In this document: one piece after another, positions 63,855 to 64,000 of the stretch
How positions within the stretch are numbered: position 1 is the first letter of the stretch
Layout: the number at the start of each line of letters is the position of its first letter
NCBI RefSeq assembly: GCF_013342145.1
Contig: NZ_JABUQZ010000002.1
Location: 62,001-126,000, forward strand
From: Haloterrigena gelatinilytica
Lineage (GTDB): Archaea; Halobacteriota; Halobacteria; Halobacteriales; Natrialbaceae
Direction: 5' to 3'
Length of the DNA: 64,000 bases
Position numbers and translations under genes: made by a program
The notes under the pieces: model-generated
Seen by the model: the letters and a program-made list of their open reading frames with translations, nothing else
What the model was told of the DNA's origin: nothing
Databases searched by the model: none

Positions 63855-64000
63855 GGACGCCCGGTCGACGCGAACGCGAATGAAGGTTGGCCGTGACCGC
63901 ACGCCTCGAGACTCGGTCCCTCAGTCGGGGCGGCTTCCCGTTCTCGAAGCCACCTGGTCACCGTTTCCCGAATACGTCCCGGTTCAATATTCGTATCAAA

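Overview
The window is from a haloarchaeon (class Halobacteria). It is GC-rich, its proteins are strongly acidic, several promoters are of the leaderless TATA-box type, and it carries archaeal families such as HTH_10 regulators, Orc1/Cdc6, the RPA/RPAP/phosphoesterase operon, halocyanin, archaeal riboflavin-pathway reductase and the haloarchaeal Ser-type thiolase. The mix suggests a Natrialbales-type genome (Haloterrigena/Natrinema relatives), but the genus is only a guess. I found no rRNA, tRNA, CRISPR array or insertion sequence.

Layout. 0-8.8 kb: the end of otsB, small winged-helix regulators, a secreted metzincin-like protease, an HTH_10 sensor-regulator, a membrane protein, a ribbon-helix-helix protein and cobyric acid synthase. 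8.8-12.1 kb: an AT-richer replication-origin module, with one intact orc1/cdc6 gene surrounded by about 15 copies of a CACACCAC repeat family and by G/C-string ORB-like boxes. It lies between cbiP and an ABC exporter followed by cobA. 12.1-28.4 kb: ABC exporter, cobA, alkaline phosphatase, a flavin oxidoreductase, glycerol-3-phosphate dehydrogenase, CBS protein, msrA, crotonase, secreted gamma-glutamyltransferase, archaeal RibD-type reductase, halocyanin and a ZIP transporter. 28.4-28.7 kb: gene debris, including an internally deleted mini-copy of the RibD-type reductase gene. 28.9-40.6 kb: an alkaline-phosphatase-fold protein, the rpa1-rpap1-rpe operon, small hypotheticals, glutamine synthetase, thioredoxin, winged-helix and zinc-ribbon proteins. 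40.6-45.9 kb: a tightly overlapping five-gene operon for a diacetamido-uronic acid nucleotide sugar and a glycosyltransferase. 46.3-56.7 kb: regulators (two DUF7344-type, PadR, a membrane-tethered winged helix), a DUF1616 protein, a large repeat-rich surface protein and a sugar epimerase. 56.9-59.9 kb: a cyclic amidohydrolase and pyrD. 60.0-62.4 kb: a second origin module with inverted ORBs around an AT-rich core, the same CACACCAC repeat family, and an orc1/cdc6 gene broken by a frameshift. 62.7-63.9 kb: a Ser-type thiolase.

The most unusual feature is the pair of orc/origin modules about 50 kb apart, which use one shared repeat family. One initiator is intact; the other is frameshifted between Walker A and Walker B. 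The second module abuts an internally deleted mini-copy of the thiolase gene, whose full copy lies on the other side of the module. An analogous mini-copy of the RibD-type reductase gene lies at 28.6 kb. Together they suggest replicon integration followed by duplication and deletion.
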